NCBI RefSeq assembly: GCF_000185805.1
Contig: NC_014926.1
Coordinates: 1,172,501 to 1,236,500 of the forward strand
Source of the DNA: Thermovibrio ammonificans HB-1
Lineage (GTDB): Bacteria > Aquificota > Aquificia > Desulfurobacteriales > Desulfurobacteriaceae
DNA length: 64,000 nucleotides
Direction: 5' to 3'
A model generated the notes under the pieces. That model was not told where the DNA came from, searched no databases, and saw nothing but the letters and a program-made list of their open reading frames with translations. Shown here piece after piece: positions 9,567 through 19,783 of the stretch; within the stretch, counting starts at the first letter, position 1, and every line of letters starts with the position of its first letter. The position numbers and the translations under genes are program-made.

Positions 9567-10269
9567 GCTACTTGCAGAGGGCGGATTCGGCACACGCTCT
9601 CAGGTAAAAAGGCTCATAAAGAAGGGACACGTTGAGGTGAACGGGGAGGTGGTGAAGGACCCCTCGTTCCAGGTAGACCCCTTAAAGGACGAAGTCACGG
9701 TAGACGGAGAGCCCGTCTACTACGAAGAGGAGTACTACCTGGTACTCAACAAGCCGGCGGGTTACGTAACCTCTACGAAAGACCGGCAGATGACCGTTAT
9801 GGAGCTGGTTGCAGATATCCCGAGGTTCGATAAGCTCTTTCCCGTAGGCAGGCTGGACAAAGACGCCGAGGGGCTGCTGCTGATGACAACAGACGGCGAG
9901 CTGGCCCACCGGCTCACCCACCCCAAGTGGAAGGTTCCCAAAACCTACGTTGTAAAGGTGGAGGGCAGGTTAACCGAAGAAGCGGTTGAGCCGCTGAGGA
10001 GGGGAATAGAGCTTAAGGACTTTAAGGCAAAACCCGCCGAGGTAAGGATTTTGAGAAGCTCTGAAGAGGAGTCGGAAGCGGAGATAACCATAACCGAAGG
10101 GAAGTTCCACCAGGTAAAGAGGATGTTCGCCGCAATAGGACACCCGGTAAAGGAGCTCAAAAGGGTGGCCTTCGGCCCTTTGAAGCTCGGGGAGCTACCT
10201 ACGGGAGAGTACAGACACCTTACCGAGGAGGAGCTTCGGGCCCTCAGAAAGGCCGTTAAGCTGGAGTGA
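9553..10269 (+). CDS. RsuA/RluB-family rRNA pseudouridine synthase (second paralogue)
   Basis: The 238-residue protein has an S4 domain (MRLDKLLAEGGFGTRSQVKRLIKKG) and the catalytic motif VGRLDKDAEGLLLMTTDGELAHRLTHP with its nucleophilic Asp; KFHQVKRMFAAIGHPVKELKR near the C terminus is typical of the RsuA branch. The GTG start overlaps the preceding membrane gene by 14 nt. With the copy at 5544-6299 the window carries two members, consistent with separate small- and large-subunit targets; the GKFHQVKRMFAA segment makes this one the better RsuA candidate. Confidence 0.9.
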   Translation: MRLDKLLAEGGFGTRSQVKRLIKKGHVEVNGEVVKDPSFQVDPLKDEVTVDGEPVYYEEEYYLVLNKPAGYVTSTKDRQMTVMELVADIPRFDKLFPVGRLDKDAEGLLLMTTDGELAHRLTHPKWKVPKTYVVKVEGRLTEEAVEPLRRGIELKDFKAKPAEVRILRSSEEESEAEITITEGKFHQVKRMFAAIGHPVKELKRVAFGPLKLGELPTGEYRHLTEEELRALRKAVKLE

Positions 10270-10337
10270 ACCGGTTGCACTCTTTGGCCTTCCGCCTATT
10301 TTTCTCTCCACCGAAACTCTTACTCAGGAGGTGCACT

Positions 10338-10571
10338 ATGGAACTCTGGGTAAGGGACGGTGAGAAGAGCGTTAAGCTTCAGGGCTCCCTGAAGGCAATT
10401 TACGAGAAGCTCTTGGAGTTTAAGGAATCTCCCCAAATTCTTGCCTACAACGGAACCAAAAGGGAGAGGCGCCGTTTCAAGAGGGAGCTGAGAAGGGCCG
10501 GAAAAGACCTTCTTAAAGCCGCAGAGAACTACCTTAACTGGTACAAGAGCTGCAGGAGGCTCTTTAGCTAA
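10338..10571 (+). CDS. Small basic protein of unknown function (77 aa)
   Basis: A longer reading frame begins at 10266, but the ATG at 10338 sits after CTCAGGAGGTGCACT, a strong ribosome-binding site, so the real product is 77 residues. It is rich in Lys/Arg/Glu, with a central basic run KRERRRFKRELRRAGKD and aromatic residues near the C terminus (YLNWYKSCRRLF). It is predicted to be mostly helical and may bind nucleic acid; no family is recognised. It is last in the deoC-era run and converges on a strong terminator used by the opposite strand. Confidence 0.7.
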   Translation: MELWVRDGEKSVKLQGSLKAIYEKLLEFKESPQILAYNGTKRERRRFKRELRRAGKDLLKAAENYLNWYKSCRRLFS

Positions 10572-10574
10572 GGG

Positions 10575-10722
10575 GAACTAAAACAAAAAGAGGGGGGATT
10601 TCCCCCCCTTCTAAACGGCGCGTGGGGCGAGTTTCCCTCCCGTTTGTAAGGTGCCGGGGAAAATCCCCGGCGAGTTCCCCTGCCCTACCCCTTGGCGAAC
10701 CTGAACGGTTCGCAACTATTAT
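10575..10722 (-). ncRNA. Candidate structured non-coding RNA with its own promoter and terminator
   Basis: In the 190-nt gap between convergent genes the minus strand has TATAAT (10717-10722). It is followed by a 7-bp hairpin GCGAACC/GGUUCGC, a perfect 8-bp stem GCCGGGGA/UCCCCGGC, a third stem closed by AAACGG/CCGUUU, and then a strong intrinsic terminator. The motif GGRAACUCGCC occurs twice. No ORF has a plausible start or composition. It does not show the signatures of tmRNA, SRP RNA, 6S or RNase P RNA, nor of riboswitch classes I can recall. It is probably a free-standing RNA of about 130-140 nt; its class is unknown. Confidence 0.55.
10577..10610 (-). terminator. Intrinsic terminator
   Basis: On the minus strand, AGGGGGG, loop GAAAT, CCCCCCT is followed by CTTTTTGTTTT, a GC stem with a clean U tract. 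On the plus strand the same stem is followed only by TTCTAAACGG, so it mainly ends the minus-strand RNA, although it may also stop read-through from the 77-residue gene. Confidence 0.8.
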
Positions 10723-10761
10723 ACACCTGGTAAAAGTCAAAAGTTGACTCATTTTAAGGGC

Positions 10762-11835
10762 TCAATCACCGCCAAAGAGCTTCACCCTCATCTTTGCAAG
10801 CTCCAAGCCCTTCTCTTTGAAGGCTCTGAACCTTCTAATGTTCTCGGAAAGCTCGTAGGAAAGCCCCCTGTAGCTCCTTTTGAGGTTTTGCAGTTTTGCA
10901 AAGGCAAGGAGGTTTTCGTCGGGGGGAACGAGCTTCAGCGCCTTCTCCATTAGGAACCAGCTCGCAAACCGCTTACCGGTAAAGCCCACGAGCTCAACCT
11001 CTATTCCCTCCTCGGTGCGCCTTGCCCGAACCTGAGAGGGGAAGAACTTTATCCCCCCTTCAAGCTCCCTGTCGGTGGCGTAACCGTGGGGAAAAACGGT
11101 CTTAAAGAGGAACGGAGACTCATCGGGGATTTTGAAGGTCTCCTCCACCTTGGCCATCTTCTCCTCAAGGGTGATTCTGTCGGCCACCGGCTCCCAGAAC
11201 TCTATGCGGCTGACGAGGTAGTTCCTGTAACCTTCGCTGCTGAAGGCCCCAATGTAGAAAAGGCCGTTGTAGGTGAAGAACTTAACGGGGAAGAGCTTGA
11301 AACTCCTGCCCTTGTAAGTCACAAAGGCTCCCCTGTTCTCAAGGAGGGTCGAGAATATCTTCTCAACGAGCTTGTAGTCGAGCTCAACGCCCCTCTCGTT
11401 GGGGTTCGGCACCCGCTCAAAGGTAAACTTGAGGAGCTCCCTTTCCTCTTCGGTAAGCTCCTTCTCGAAGCGGGTTAAGGCGTCGAAGGCCTTCCTGAAA
11501 AAGGGCAAACTCCTGTAGTGGCGGGGAAAAAAGAGCAGAAGAACGCTCAAAGCCACAACCTCCTCCCTCGTATAGGAGGAGAGGAATTTAAACTTCTCGT
11601 TGTTCACGCTCCAGCGCTTCGGGGAGCGGCCGCCGGAGCCTCCCGAGTCTGTAACGTAGTTGAACTCCTTTAAGCTCGCCAGCGCCCTGAGGAGCTTCCG
11701 CCTCTCGACCCTACTGTCGGGGCTCGAAAGGACTCCCTCGTAGTAGAGCTCCCGCTGAAGCTCAGACGTTGTCAGGGGCCTGTTCCTCTTCAGGAGCACC
11801 TTAATAACTTCAACAACAAGCTTAATCTTCTCCAA
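10762..11835 (-). CDS. WYL-domain transcriptional regulator (probable)
   Basis: The N-terminal 60 or so residues look like a winged helix (KIKLVVEVIKVLLKRNRPLTTSELQRELYYEG). A central domain with LEFTY-like strands follows (GAFVTYKGRSFKLFPVKFFTYNGLFYIGAFSSEGYRNYLVSRIEFWEPV), which fits the WYL ligand-binding fold, then a C-terminal extension. The frame opens at an ATG at 11877, but the TTG at 11835, after CACGGGGGCAGC, gives the natural start LEKIKLVVEV and avoids overlap with the pheS promoter region; both remain possible. It is transcribed away from pheST. WYL regulators often sense nucleotides or ssDNA; the ligand here is unknown. Confidence 0.72.
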   Translation of the reverse strand: MEKIKLVVEVIKVLLKRNRPLTTSELQRELYYEGVLSSPDSRVERRKLLRALASLKEFNYVTDSGGSGGRSPKRWSVNNEKFKFLSSYTREEVVALSVLLLFFPRHYRSLPFFRKAFDALTRFEKELTEEERELLKFTFERVPNPNERGVELDYKLVEKIFSTLLENRGAFVTYKGRSFKLFPVKFFTYNGLFYIGAFSSEGYRNYLVSRIEFWEPVADRITLEEKMAKVEETFKIPDESPFLFKTVFPHGYATDRELEGGIKFFPSQVRARRTEEGIEVELVGFTGKRFASWFLMEKALKLVPPDENLLAFAKLQNLKRSYRGLSYELSENIRRFRAFKEKGLELAKMRVKLFGGD

Positions 11836-11851
11836 GCTGCCCCCGTGGCGG

Positions 11852-12921
<1,070 letters not shown>

Positions 12922-12923
12922 AG

Positions 12924-15308
12924 ATGAAGATAACCTACAACTGGCTTAAAGAGTTCATAGAGATAGACGACCTTTCCGCAAAAGAGGTTGCAGACCTCCT
13001 TACAGACGCAGGGATAGAGGTTGACGCCGTTTACAACCCTGCCGAGGAGGTTGAGAAGGTAGTTATCGGGAGAATCACAGAAATCTCCAAACACCCCAAC
13101 GCCGATAGGCTGAGAATATGCCAGGTGGACGTTGGGGATACGGTTCTCCAGATAGTAACGGGAGCCGACAACGTTTACGAAGGTGCGGTTGTTCCCGTGG
13201 CCCTACACGGGGCAAAGCTCCCCGGCGGAGTCAGGATAAAGAGGGCAAAGCTCAGGGGCGTTGTCTCTAACGGTATGCTCTGTTCGGCAGTTGAGCTGGG
13301 GCTTACCGACTCCGCACCGGGGGTGTGGACGCTCCCGGAAGAGCTGGGAGAGAAGGTCGGGGAAGATGCGGTAACCGCACTGGGGTTGAACGACTGGGTA
13401 ATAGAGTACGAGATAACAACGAACAGGCCCGACGCCCTGTCGGTTCTCGGCATAGCCAGGGAGCTCAGGGCGATGCTCGGCAGGCCCGTAAAGCTGCCCG
13501 AAACGGGCTACAGCTGCGGGGAGTTTAACGCAGAAGAGGAAGCCACCCTGAAGGTTCTCGACCAAGGGGCCTGCCCCAGGTACGAGGGCTTCGTGGTTAA
13601 GGGGATATCAAATAGGGAGAGCCCGCTCTGGATGCAGGTGAGGCTCTACCTGGTGGGCCTGAGACCCATAAACGCCGTTGTGGACGTTACAAACTACGTT
13701 ATGTACGAGCTCGGACAGCCCCTACACGCCTTCGACCTCGAGAAGCTCTCGGGCAGAGAGGTTGTAGTAAGGCGCGCAAGGGAAGGGGAGAAGATAGTTA
13801 CACTCGACGGCGTAGAGAGGGAGCTCTCTGGAGAAGACTTGGTTATAGCCGACGCGGAGAAACCCGTTGCCGTTGCGGGTGTTATGGGGGGCCTCGAGAG
13901 CGGAACGACCCTCTCTACAAGGGAGCTCTTCTTAGAGTCTGCCCACTTCGACCCGATGACCGTAAGGAGAACCTCTAAGAGGCTCGGACTCTCCACCGAC
14001 TCTTCTTACAGGTTTGAGAGGGGCGCCGACATAGAGGCGTGTAAGTTCGCCGCAGAGAGGGCGCTACACCTCATCCAGAAGCTCGTAGGCGGTGAAGTGG
14101 CAAAGGGCTCTCTTTCTTTCTACCCGAAGCCCTACACGCCGAAAGTTATAGTTTTCTCGCCGGAAAGGGCGGTAAAGCTGCTGGGGGTAAATATACCTGC
14201 AAGGAAGGCCTTCGAGATTCTCACGGGCCTGGGCTTTACGGTGAAGAAGGAGGCCGACTACATAGTTGTTAAGGTTCCCTCCTGGAGGAAGTACGACGTC
14301 ACAAGGGAGGTTGACCTCATAGAGGAGGTTGTAAGGATTTACGGCATGAAGCGGGTGGTAAGCTCCTTCCCGCTCATGCACTCTGAGGTTCCCAGAGACT
14401 TTACGTTTCTGAGAGTTCAGGAGGTTAAAGAGTTTCTGAGCTCCCTCGGTTTCAACGAGGCGATAAACTACTCCTTTATCGGGAAGAAGCTCTTTGAGAA
14501 GTTCGGCCTACCGGTTGACAGGCTCGTGAAGATTAAAAACCCCCTCTCTGAAGAGTGGGTTTACATGAGGAACTTCCTGTTCCCGAGCCTCGTAAATAAC
14601 GCCGTTAACAACATAAACAGAAACGAAAGGGACGTTTTCCTCTTTGAGGTGGCCCGCACCTTCTCGCCTACGGAGGAGGAGCTCCCAAAAGAGGAGCTCA
14701 AAGTAGCGCTCCTTGCAACAGGCGAGCTCCCCGAGAACCTGTGGCAGTTCAGAGAAGTGGACTTTTACGACATTAAGGGAGCCGTTGAGGCCCTCGGCGA
14801 GTTCCTAGGGCTGGAGCTCCAGTTCGAGAGGAGAGAGTTTCCCTTCCTCCACCCCGGCCAGAGCGGGGCGGTTAAGCTAAACGGCAAGGAGGTGGGCTTC
14901 CTCGGAAGGCTCCACCCGGACGTTGAAGAGCGGTTTGAAGTCAGACAGCCCATCTTCGTAGCGGAGCTCAACCTTGAAGAGCTTTTAAAGCAGTCGGCGG
15001 CCAGAACTGTTAAATTCAAGCCGATTCCCAAGTTCCCGCCGGTAACGAGGGACATAGCGGTAGTCGTTGACAGGAGCACCCCCGTTGCCGAAATTGAAAA
15101 GGTGATAAGGGAATCTGCCCGCTACCTCGAGAAGCTGAAGCTCTTCGACGTTTACGAAGGGAAGGGAATCCCCGAAGGCAAAAAGAGCGTAGCTTTCTCC
15201 CTCACCTTCAGGGCGAAGGAGAAAACGCTCTCCGATGAGGAAGTTAACAAAATTATGGCTGATATAATAGAGGCGCTTCAACGTAGCGGTGCTACCTTAA
15301 GGGCATAA
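12924..15308 (+). CDS. pheT: Phenylalanine-tRNA ligase beta subunit
   Basis: Partner of PheS, providing editing and tRNA binding. The 794-residue length is standard. Domains in order: EMAP-type tRNA-binding domain with HPNADRLRICQVDVG (about 40-150), B3/B4 editing domain (about 210-380), B5 domain (about 400-475), catalytic-like core (about 480-680) and C-terminal ferredoxin-fold anticodon-binding domain with PPVTRDIAVVVD (about 700-794). It is 2 nt from pheS and 9 nt from zapA, in one transcript. Confidence 0.97.
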   Translation: MKITYNWLKEFIEIDDLSAKEVADLLTDAGIEVDAVYNPAEEVEKVVIGRITEISKHPNADRLRICQVDVGDTVLQIVTGADNVYEGAVVPVALHGAKLPGGVRIKRAKLRGVVSNGMLCSAVELGLTDSAPGVWTLPEELGEKVGEDAVTALGLNDWVIEYEITTNRPDALSVLGIARELRAMLGRPVKLPETGYSCGEFNAEEEATLKVLDQGACPRYEGFVVKGISNRESPLWMQVRLYLVGLRPINAVVDVTNYVMYELGQPLHAFDLEKLSGREVVVRRAREGEKIVTLDGVERELSGEDLVIADAEKPVAVAGVMGGLESGTTLSTRELFLESAHFDPMTVRRTSKRLGLSTDSSYRFERGADIEACKFAAERALHLIQKLVGGEVAKGSLSFYPKPYTPKVIVFSPERAVKLLGVNIPARKAFEILTGLGFTVKKEADYIVVKVPSWRKYDVTREVDLIEEVVRIYGMKRVVSSFPLMHSEVPRDFTFLRVQEVKEFLSSLGFNEAINYSFIGKKLFEKFGLPVDRLVKIKNPLSEEWVYMRNFLFPSLVNNAVNNINRNERDVFLFEVARTFSPTEEELPKEELKVALLATGELPENLWQFREVDFYDIKGAVEALGEFLGLELQFERREFPFLHPGQSGAVKLNGKEVGFLGRLHPDVEERFEVRQPIFVAELNLEELLKQSAARTVKFKPIPKFPPVTRDIAVVVDRSTPVAEIEKVIRESARYLEKLKLFDVYEGKGIPEGKKSVAFSLTFRAKEKTLSDEEVNKIMADIIEALQRSGATLRA

Positions 15309-15317
15309 GAGGCGAGT

Positions 15318-15614
15318 GTGAGCTTACCCCAGACAGTAGAAGTGGTAATAAGCGGCCGGAAGTTTAACATAAAGACCGACAGAGACCCTGAGTACGTAAA
15401 GAAGCTGGCCCAGAAAATAGAGAGTATGGTAGAGAGGATTCGGCAGGGCAACAGCAGGGTCACCTTCGATAAGGCCCTGGTTGTTGCCTGCTTCTACCTG
15501 CTTGACGAGAACGAAGCCCTTAAAACCCAGATTAAGGAGCTCGGAGAGGAGATAAAGAGGCTGGAGGAAGGAGCGAAGCTCCTCATCTCAAGCCAGGTTA
15601 AAGAGCTGGATTAA
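15318..15614 (+). CDS. zapA: Cell division protein ZapA
   Basis: Bundles FtsZ protofilaments at the division ring. The 98-residue product has the globular N-terminal domain (VEVVISGRKFNIKTDRDPEYVKKLAQKIESMVERIR), then VTFDKALVVACFYLLDENEALK and a C-terminal coiled coil, the order typical of ZapA. The GTG start follows GAGGCGA. In many bacteria zapA is next to the 5-formyl-THF cyclo-ligase gene, sometimes with 6S RNA between them. That adjacency is kept here, but the 41-nt gap is too short for 6S and holds only a 6-bp stem (CCCCTT/AAGGGG). Confidence 0.9.
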   Translation: MSLPQTVEVVISGRKFNIKTDRDPEYVKKLAQKIESMVERIRQGNSRVTFDKALVVACFYLLDENEALKTQIKELGEEIKRLEEGAKLLISSQVKELD

Positions 15615-15655
15615 GCTCCCTCTTATGCCCCTTACTCTAAGAAGGGGTAGAGGAT

Positions 15656-16210
15656 GTGCATACAAAAGCGAGTTTAAGGTCTTACCTCCTGAAAAAGAGG
15701 TTACAGCTCACCCAACAAGAGCTTCAAGCCCTATCCCGCAGGGTAGAAGAGAACCTGAAACGGCTCCTCCGGGAGCTCTCGCCGAAATCGGTAATGCTCT
15801 ACTGGCCCATTAAAGGGGAGCCCGACCTAACCCCCCTCGCCCGAGAGCTGCTCGAAAACGGCGTTAAACTTTACTTTCCCAAAGTTTTAAAAGAGAGAAT
15901 AGCTGCCGTTGAAGTTGACAACCTCGACCAGCTCTCCCCGGGAGCCTTCAACATCCCGGAACCCCCATACAGCCCCCAGAGGGAGGGAACGCCCGAAGCG
16001 GTTGTAGTTCCCGCCCTGGGCTACGACAAAAAGGGCTACCGGCTCGGGTACGGAGGCGGCTACTACGACCGCTTCCTTGCCTCTGCGCCGGTAAAGGACA
16101 AAATTGGTGTTTGCTTCCACTTCCAACTGCTGGACGCAATTCCCGTAGAGCCCTTCGACCAACCTGTAGACTGGATAGTTACAGATAAAACAACCCTAAG
16201 GAGGACGTAA
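15656..16210 (+). CDS. 5-formyltetrahydrofolate cyclo-ligase
   Basis: Converts 5-formyl-THF to 5,10-methenyl-THF using ATP. The 184-residue product has an N-terminal basic helix ([15 protein letters not shown]), the [18 protein letters not shown] segment, and the signature [27 protein letters not shown] near 120-145, which binds ATP and folate. The GTG start lies 41 nt after zapA behind GGGGTAGAGGAT. The final base overlaps the first base of the rny ATG. Confidence 0.93.
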   Translation: MHTKASLRSYLLKKRLQLTQQELQALSRRVEENLKRLLRELSPKSVMLYWPIKGEPDLTPLARELLENGVKLYFPKVLKERIAAVEVDNLDQLSPGAFNIPEPPYSPQREGTPEAVVVPALGYDKKGYRLGYGGGYYDRFLASAPVKDKIGVCFHFQLLDAIPVEPFDQPVDWIVTDKTTLRRT

Positions 16211-17883
16211 TGGAATCGATACTGGTTGCGATATTTGCAGTGCTCTCGGGCCTTGCCGGGGGCTACGTTGTGGGCACCAAAAGGGGCCAGAAAATCAAGG
16301 AAAACCTTGAAAGGGAAATCGTTGAAAGGGCAAAGGAAGAGGCAAACCAAATCGTAGAAAGGGCCAAGCAGGAGGCCCAGGAGCTCAAGAAGAAGGCCGA
16401 AGAGACCGTAAAAGAGGCCCAAAAGCGCTACGACGAGATGAAAAAACAGGCACTCCTTGAGGCAAAGGAGGAGCTCCTTAAAGAGAGGGAGCGGATAGAG
16501 GAAGAGCTTAAAGAAAAGCGCAGAGAGGTTGCCGAGCTCGAAAAGAGGCTCCTGCGCAGAGAAGAGTACTTAGACAAGAGGGAGTCGGCCCTTGATAAGA
16601 GGGAGGAGAGCTTAGACAAAAGGGCCCAGTTCCTCGATAAGCTCGAGGCGGAACTGGAGGAGAAGAGGAGCGAGGTGGAGAGGCTCGAGGCGGAGCTCCT
16701 CGAGAAGGAGGTTGAGCTGTCGCGGCTCATAGACGAGGAGGTTAAGAAACTCGAAGAGATAGCCCAGATGAGCCGTGAAGAGGCGAAAGAGGAGCTGATG
16801 AAGCGGATGGAGGAGGAAATCCGCAGGGACCTTGCGGTGAAGTTCAAGAGGATAGAGGAGGAGTTTGAGCAGAGCGCCGAAAAACGGGCCAAGAAGATAC
16901 TGGCCACCACAATACAGCGGCTCGCAAGCGACATAGTTGCTGAAACAACCGTAACCGTTGTAGACCTTCCCAACAACGAGATGAAGGGAAGGATAATCGG
17001 AAGGGAAGGAAGGAACATAAGGGCCTTTGAGCTTGCCACCGGAGTAGACCTGATAATAGACGACACGCCGGAGGCGGTAACAATCTCGTGCTTCGACCCC
17101 GTAAGGCGTGAAATAGCCAGAATAGCCTTAGAAAGGCTTGTTGCAGACGGCCGCATCCACCCCGCAAGGATAGAGGAGGTTGTAGAGAAGGTTCAGCAGG
17201 AGATTGAGCAGGAGATAATCAACGCCGCCGAAGAGGTGCTCTTCGAGCTGGGAATAGACAACGTCCACCCAGAGCTGAAGAAACTCCTGGGCAGGCTGAA
17301 GTTCAGAACGAGCTACGGCCAAAACGTTCTCCAGCACGTTAAAGAGGTTGCCTACCTCGCCGGAATGATTGCCGCCGAAATCGGAGCAGACGTCCAGCTC
17401 GCCAAGAGGGCCGGACTCTTCCACGACATCGGAAAGGCGGTAACCCACGAAGTTGAAGGCTCCCACGCCATAATCGGCTCCGAAATCCTCAAAAAGTACG
17501 GCGAGCCCGAGGCGGTTGTTAACGCCGCAGCCGCCCACCACGGAGAGGTGGAGTTCACAACGATAGAGTCGGTGTGTGCTGCAGCAGCCGACGCCCTTTC
17601 TGCAGCAAGGCCCGGAGCGAGAAGGGAGAGCCTTGAGGCCTACATCAAGAGGATAGAGAAGCTCGAGAGTATAGCCGAGTCGTTCCCGGGCGTTATGAAG
17701 GCCTTTGCAATCCAGGCGGGAAGGGAAATCAGGATTATGGTTGAGCCCGACAAGATTACCGACGAAGAGGCGGCGTTCTTGGCACACCAGATTTCCAAGA
17801 AAATCGAGGAGGAGGTTCAATACCCGGGTCAGATTAAGATTACCGTTATAAGGGAAACGAGGGCCGTAGACTATGCAAAGTAA
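16210..17883 (+). CDS. rny: Ribonuclease Y
   Basis: Membrane-anchored endoribonuclease that starts mRNA decay. The 557-residue product has one N-terminal membrane helix (about 2-20) and a long charged coiled coil (about 30-225) containing a local repeat of the type LDKRE(S/E)(A/S)LDKR at about 118-140. A KH domain follows ([31 protein letters not shown], about 258-290), then an HD domain with [14 protein letters not shown] (about 400) and AAHHGEVE. Length and order match the family. It overlaps selB by 11 nt. Confidence 0.97.
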   Translation: MESILVAIFAVLSGLAGGYVVGTKRGQKIKENLEREIVERAKEEANQIVERAKQEAQELKKKAEETVKEAQKRYDEMKKQALLEAKEELLKERERIEEELKEKRREVAELEKRLLRREEYLDKRESALDKREESLDKRAQFLDKLEAELEEKRSEVERLEAELLEKEVELSRLIDEEVKKLEEIAQMSREEAKEELMKRMEEEIRRDLAVKFKRIEEEFEQSAEKRAKKILATTIQRLASDIVAETTVTVVDLPNNEMKGRIIGREGRNIRAFELATGVDLIIDDTPEAVTISCFDPVRREIARIALERLVADGRIHPARIEEVVEKVQQEIEQEIINAAEEVLFELGIDNVHPELKKLLGRLKFRTSYGQNVLQHVKEVAYLAGMIAAEIGADVQLAKRAGLFHDIGKAVTHEVEGSHAIIGSEILKKYGEPEAVVNAAAAHHGEVEFTTIESVCAAAADALSAARPGARRESLEAYIKRIEKLESIAESFPGVMKAFAIQAGREIRIMVEPDKITDEEAAFLAHQISKKIEEEVQYPGQIKITVIRETRAVDYAK

Positions 17884-19783
17884 AAAGTTCCTCGTTATAG
17901 GAACTGCCGGCCACATAGACCACGGTAAAACGAGCCTTGTAAAGGCTCTCACCGGCGTAGACACCGACAGGTGGGAGGAGGAGAAGCGCCGGGGAATGAC
18001 CATAGACCTGGGATTTGCGAAGCTCGAGCTCCCCGACGGCACGGTGGCCGGTATAGTGGACGTTCCCGGCCACGAGAAGTTCATAAAGAACATGGTTGCC
18101 GGTGCCCACGGGCTGGATATGGTCCTCTTCGTTGTGGCGGCAGACGAGGGGATAATGCCCCAGACAAAAGAGCACCTGACCGTGTGCGAAAGCCTCGGAA
18201 CCAAAAGGGGAATAGTGGTTCTAACCAAAAAGGACGCAGTGGAGCCCGAGTGGCTGGAGCTTGTTAAGGAGGAGGTTGAGGAGTTCACAAAGGGCACCTT
18301 CCTGGAAAAGGCCCCGGTTGTTGCCGTCTCCTCTAAAACCGGTGAGGGAATAGAGGAGCTGAAACGGGTAATAGCGGAAGTGGCCGAAGAGGTAGAGCCC
18401 AAAAGGGCAGAAGGTATCCTGAGACTTCCGGTTGACCGTTCGTTTACCGTGAAGGGATTCGGAACCGTAGTTACGGGAACGCTCCTTTCGGGAAGGTTGC
18501 GGGCGGGAGACAGGCTGGAGCTCCTGCCGGCGGGAAGGGAGGTTAAGGCCCGCTCCGTTCAAGTTCACGGCCGGCCCGTAGAGGAGGCAGTAGCCGGTCA
18601 GAGAACGGCCGTTAACGTTCCCGACCTTAAAAAGGAAGAGGTTAAGAGGGGAGACCTACTTGCAACGCCGGATTACCTGAAGCCTACCGATAAGGTAGAC
18701 GCGGTTTTGAAGCTCTCCAAAGACGCCGACGTTATAGTAACAAGCGGCCATAAAGTTCACTTTCACCACCTTACAAAGGAGGTGGAGGGCGAGGTTTTCC
18801 TCATAGACCGCCAGGAGCTTCTCCCCGGAGAGTCGGCCCTCGTTCAGATAAGGCTGAAAGGGGAAGTTGTCCCCATGTTTAAAGACCGCTTCGTAGTGAG
18901 ACACTACTCTCCCGCAAGGGTCATCGGAGGAGGAGAGATACTCAACCCGCTACCGCCGGGGAAGTTCCGCAGGCGCTTTGCAGAAAAGTGGAAGGAGCTA
19001 CTTAAGCCCTTCACCGAAAAAAACGCAGAGGAAATCGTTTTAAAGCTCGTAGAGGAGCTTCCCGGCAGGCTCTCACCCAGGGAGCTGGTCCAGTTTACAG
19101 CCCTCTCCCCCGAGGAAGTGGAAAGCCTTGTTGAAAGGCTGAAAGGGGAAAAGAGAGTTCTGGTGTCGGAGGAGAAGCTCTACCCGGCAGACCACCTGAA
19201 AGAGCTAAAGGCTCAAACCCTAAAGCTGATAGAGGAGTTTCACTCCAAAACGCCAATCCTGGAAGGGCCCGGCAAAGAGTCGGTCAGGGGCAAGTTAAAG
19301 GCCCCCAAGGAGCTATTCGAAAGGGCCATAAGAGAGCTCAAGGAGGAAGGAAAGTTAGAGGAGCTGGAGGGGAGCCTGAAGCTCACGGGCTTTACCCCGT
19401 CTCCCGAAGGCAGGTGGAAAGGCCTCGTTGAGAGGGCAGAGGAGTCGGTAAGGGAGAAGGGGCTAAAGCCGCCGACCGTAAAAGAGCTCGCAAAGGAGCT
19501 ATCGGTTCCCGAAGAGGAGGCATACGCTGTAGCCTCTTACTTGAAAAGGCACAAAGGGTTCCACAGGTTTGCCGACTTCCTCATGGCTCCCGAGGCCCTT
19601 GAAACGGCCGTAACGGCCCTGAAGGAGCTCTTCTCCGGCCAGGAGAGGATAACCGTCAGCCAGTTCAAAGACAGGCTCGGCATAAGCAGGAAGTTCGCCG
19701 TTCCGCTCCTTGAGTACTTAGACCAGCTGGGATTCACCTGCAGAACGGGAAACGAACGGGTAAGGGGCGAGAAGCTGAAATGA
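17873..19783 (+). CDS. selB: Selenocysteine-specific translation elongation factor
   Basis: Delivers Sec-tRNA to UGA codons that carry a SECIS element. The 636-residue product has GTPase motifs [25 protein letters not shown] and LTKKDAVEP at the N terminus, EF-Tu-like beta-barrel domains (about 175-360), and a C-terminal half of repeated winged helices (about 380-636) that would bind SECIS RNA. The length fits SelB, not EF-Tu. No selA, selD, tRNA-Sec or UGA-interrupted gene is visible in this window, so its targets lie elsewhere. It overlaps rny by 11 nt and the transporter gene by 4 nt. Confidence 0.95.
   Translation: MQSKKFLVIGTAGHIDHGKTSLVKALTGVDTDRWEEEKRRGMTIDLGFAKLELPDGTVAGIVDVPGHEKFIKNMVAGAHGLDMVLFVVAADEGIMPQTKEHLTVCESLGTKRGIVVLTKKDAVEPEWLELVKEEVEEFTKGTFLEKAPVVAVSSKTGEGIEELKRVIAEVAEEVEPKRAEGILRLPVDRSFTVKGFGTVVTGTLLSGRLRAGDRLELLPAGREVKARSVQVHGRPVEEAVAGQRTAVNVPDLKKEEVKRGDLLATPDYLKPTDKVDAVLKLSKDADVIVTSGHKVHFHHLTKEVEGEVFLIDRQELLPGESALVQIRLKGEVVPMFKDRFVVRHYSPARVIGGGEILNPLPPGKFRRRFAEKWKELLKPFTEKNAEEIVLKLVEELPGRLSPRELVQFTALSPEEVESLVERLKGEKRVLVSEEKLYPADHLKELKAQTLKLIEEFHSKTPILEGPGKESVRGKLKAPKELFERAIRELKEEGKLEELEGSLKLTGFTPSPEGRWKGLVERAEESVREKGLKPPTVKELAKELSVPEEEAYAVASYLKRHKGFHRFADFLMAPEALETAVTALKELFSGQERITVSQFKDRLGISRKFAVPLLEYLDQLGFTCRTGNERVRGEKLK

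Noticed and set aside
15608-15655. Possible 6S RNA between zapA and the 5-formyl-THF cyclo-ligase gene, as in E. coli
   Set aside because: The gap is only 41 nt and holds a single 6-bp stem, far too short for 6S RNA.
17128-18402. A 424-codon open frame on the minus strand across rny and selB
   Set aside because: It spans the junction of two confident plus-strand genes in the antisense phase, with low-complexity Ser/Thr-rich then Leu/Gly-rich stretches and no ribosome-binding site.
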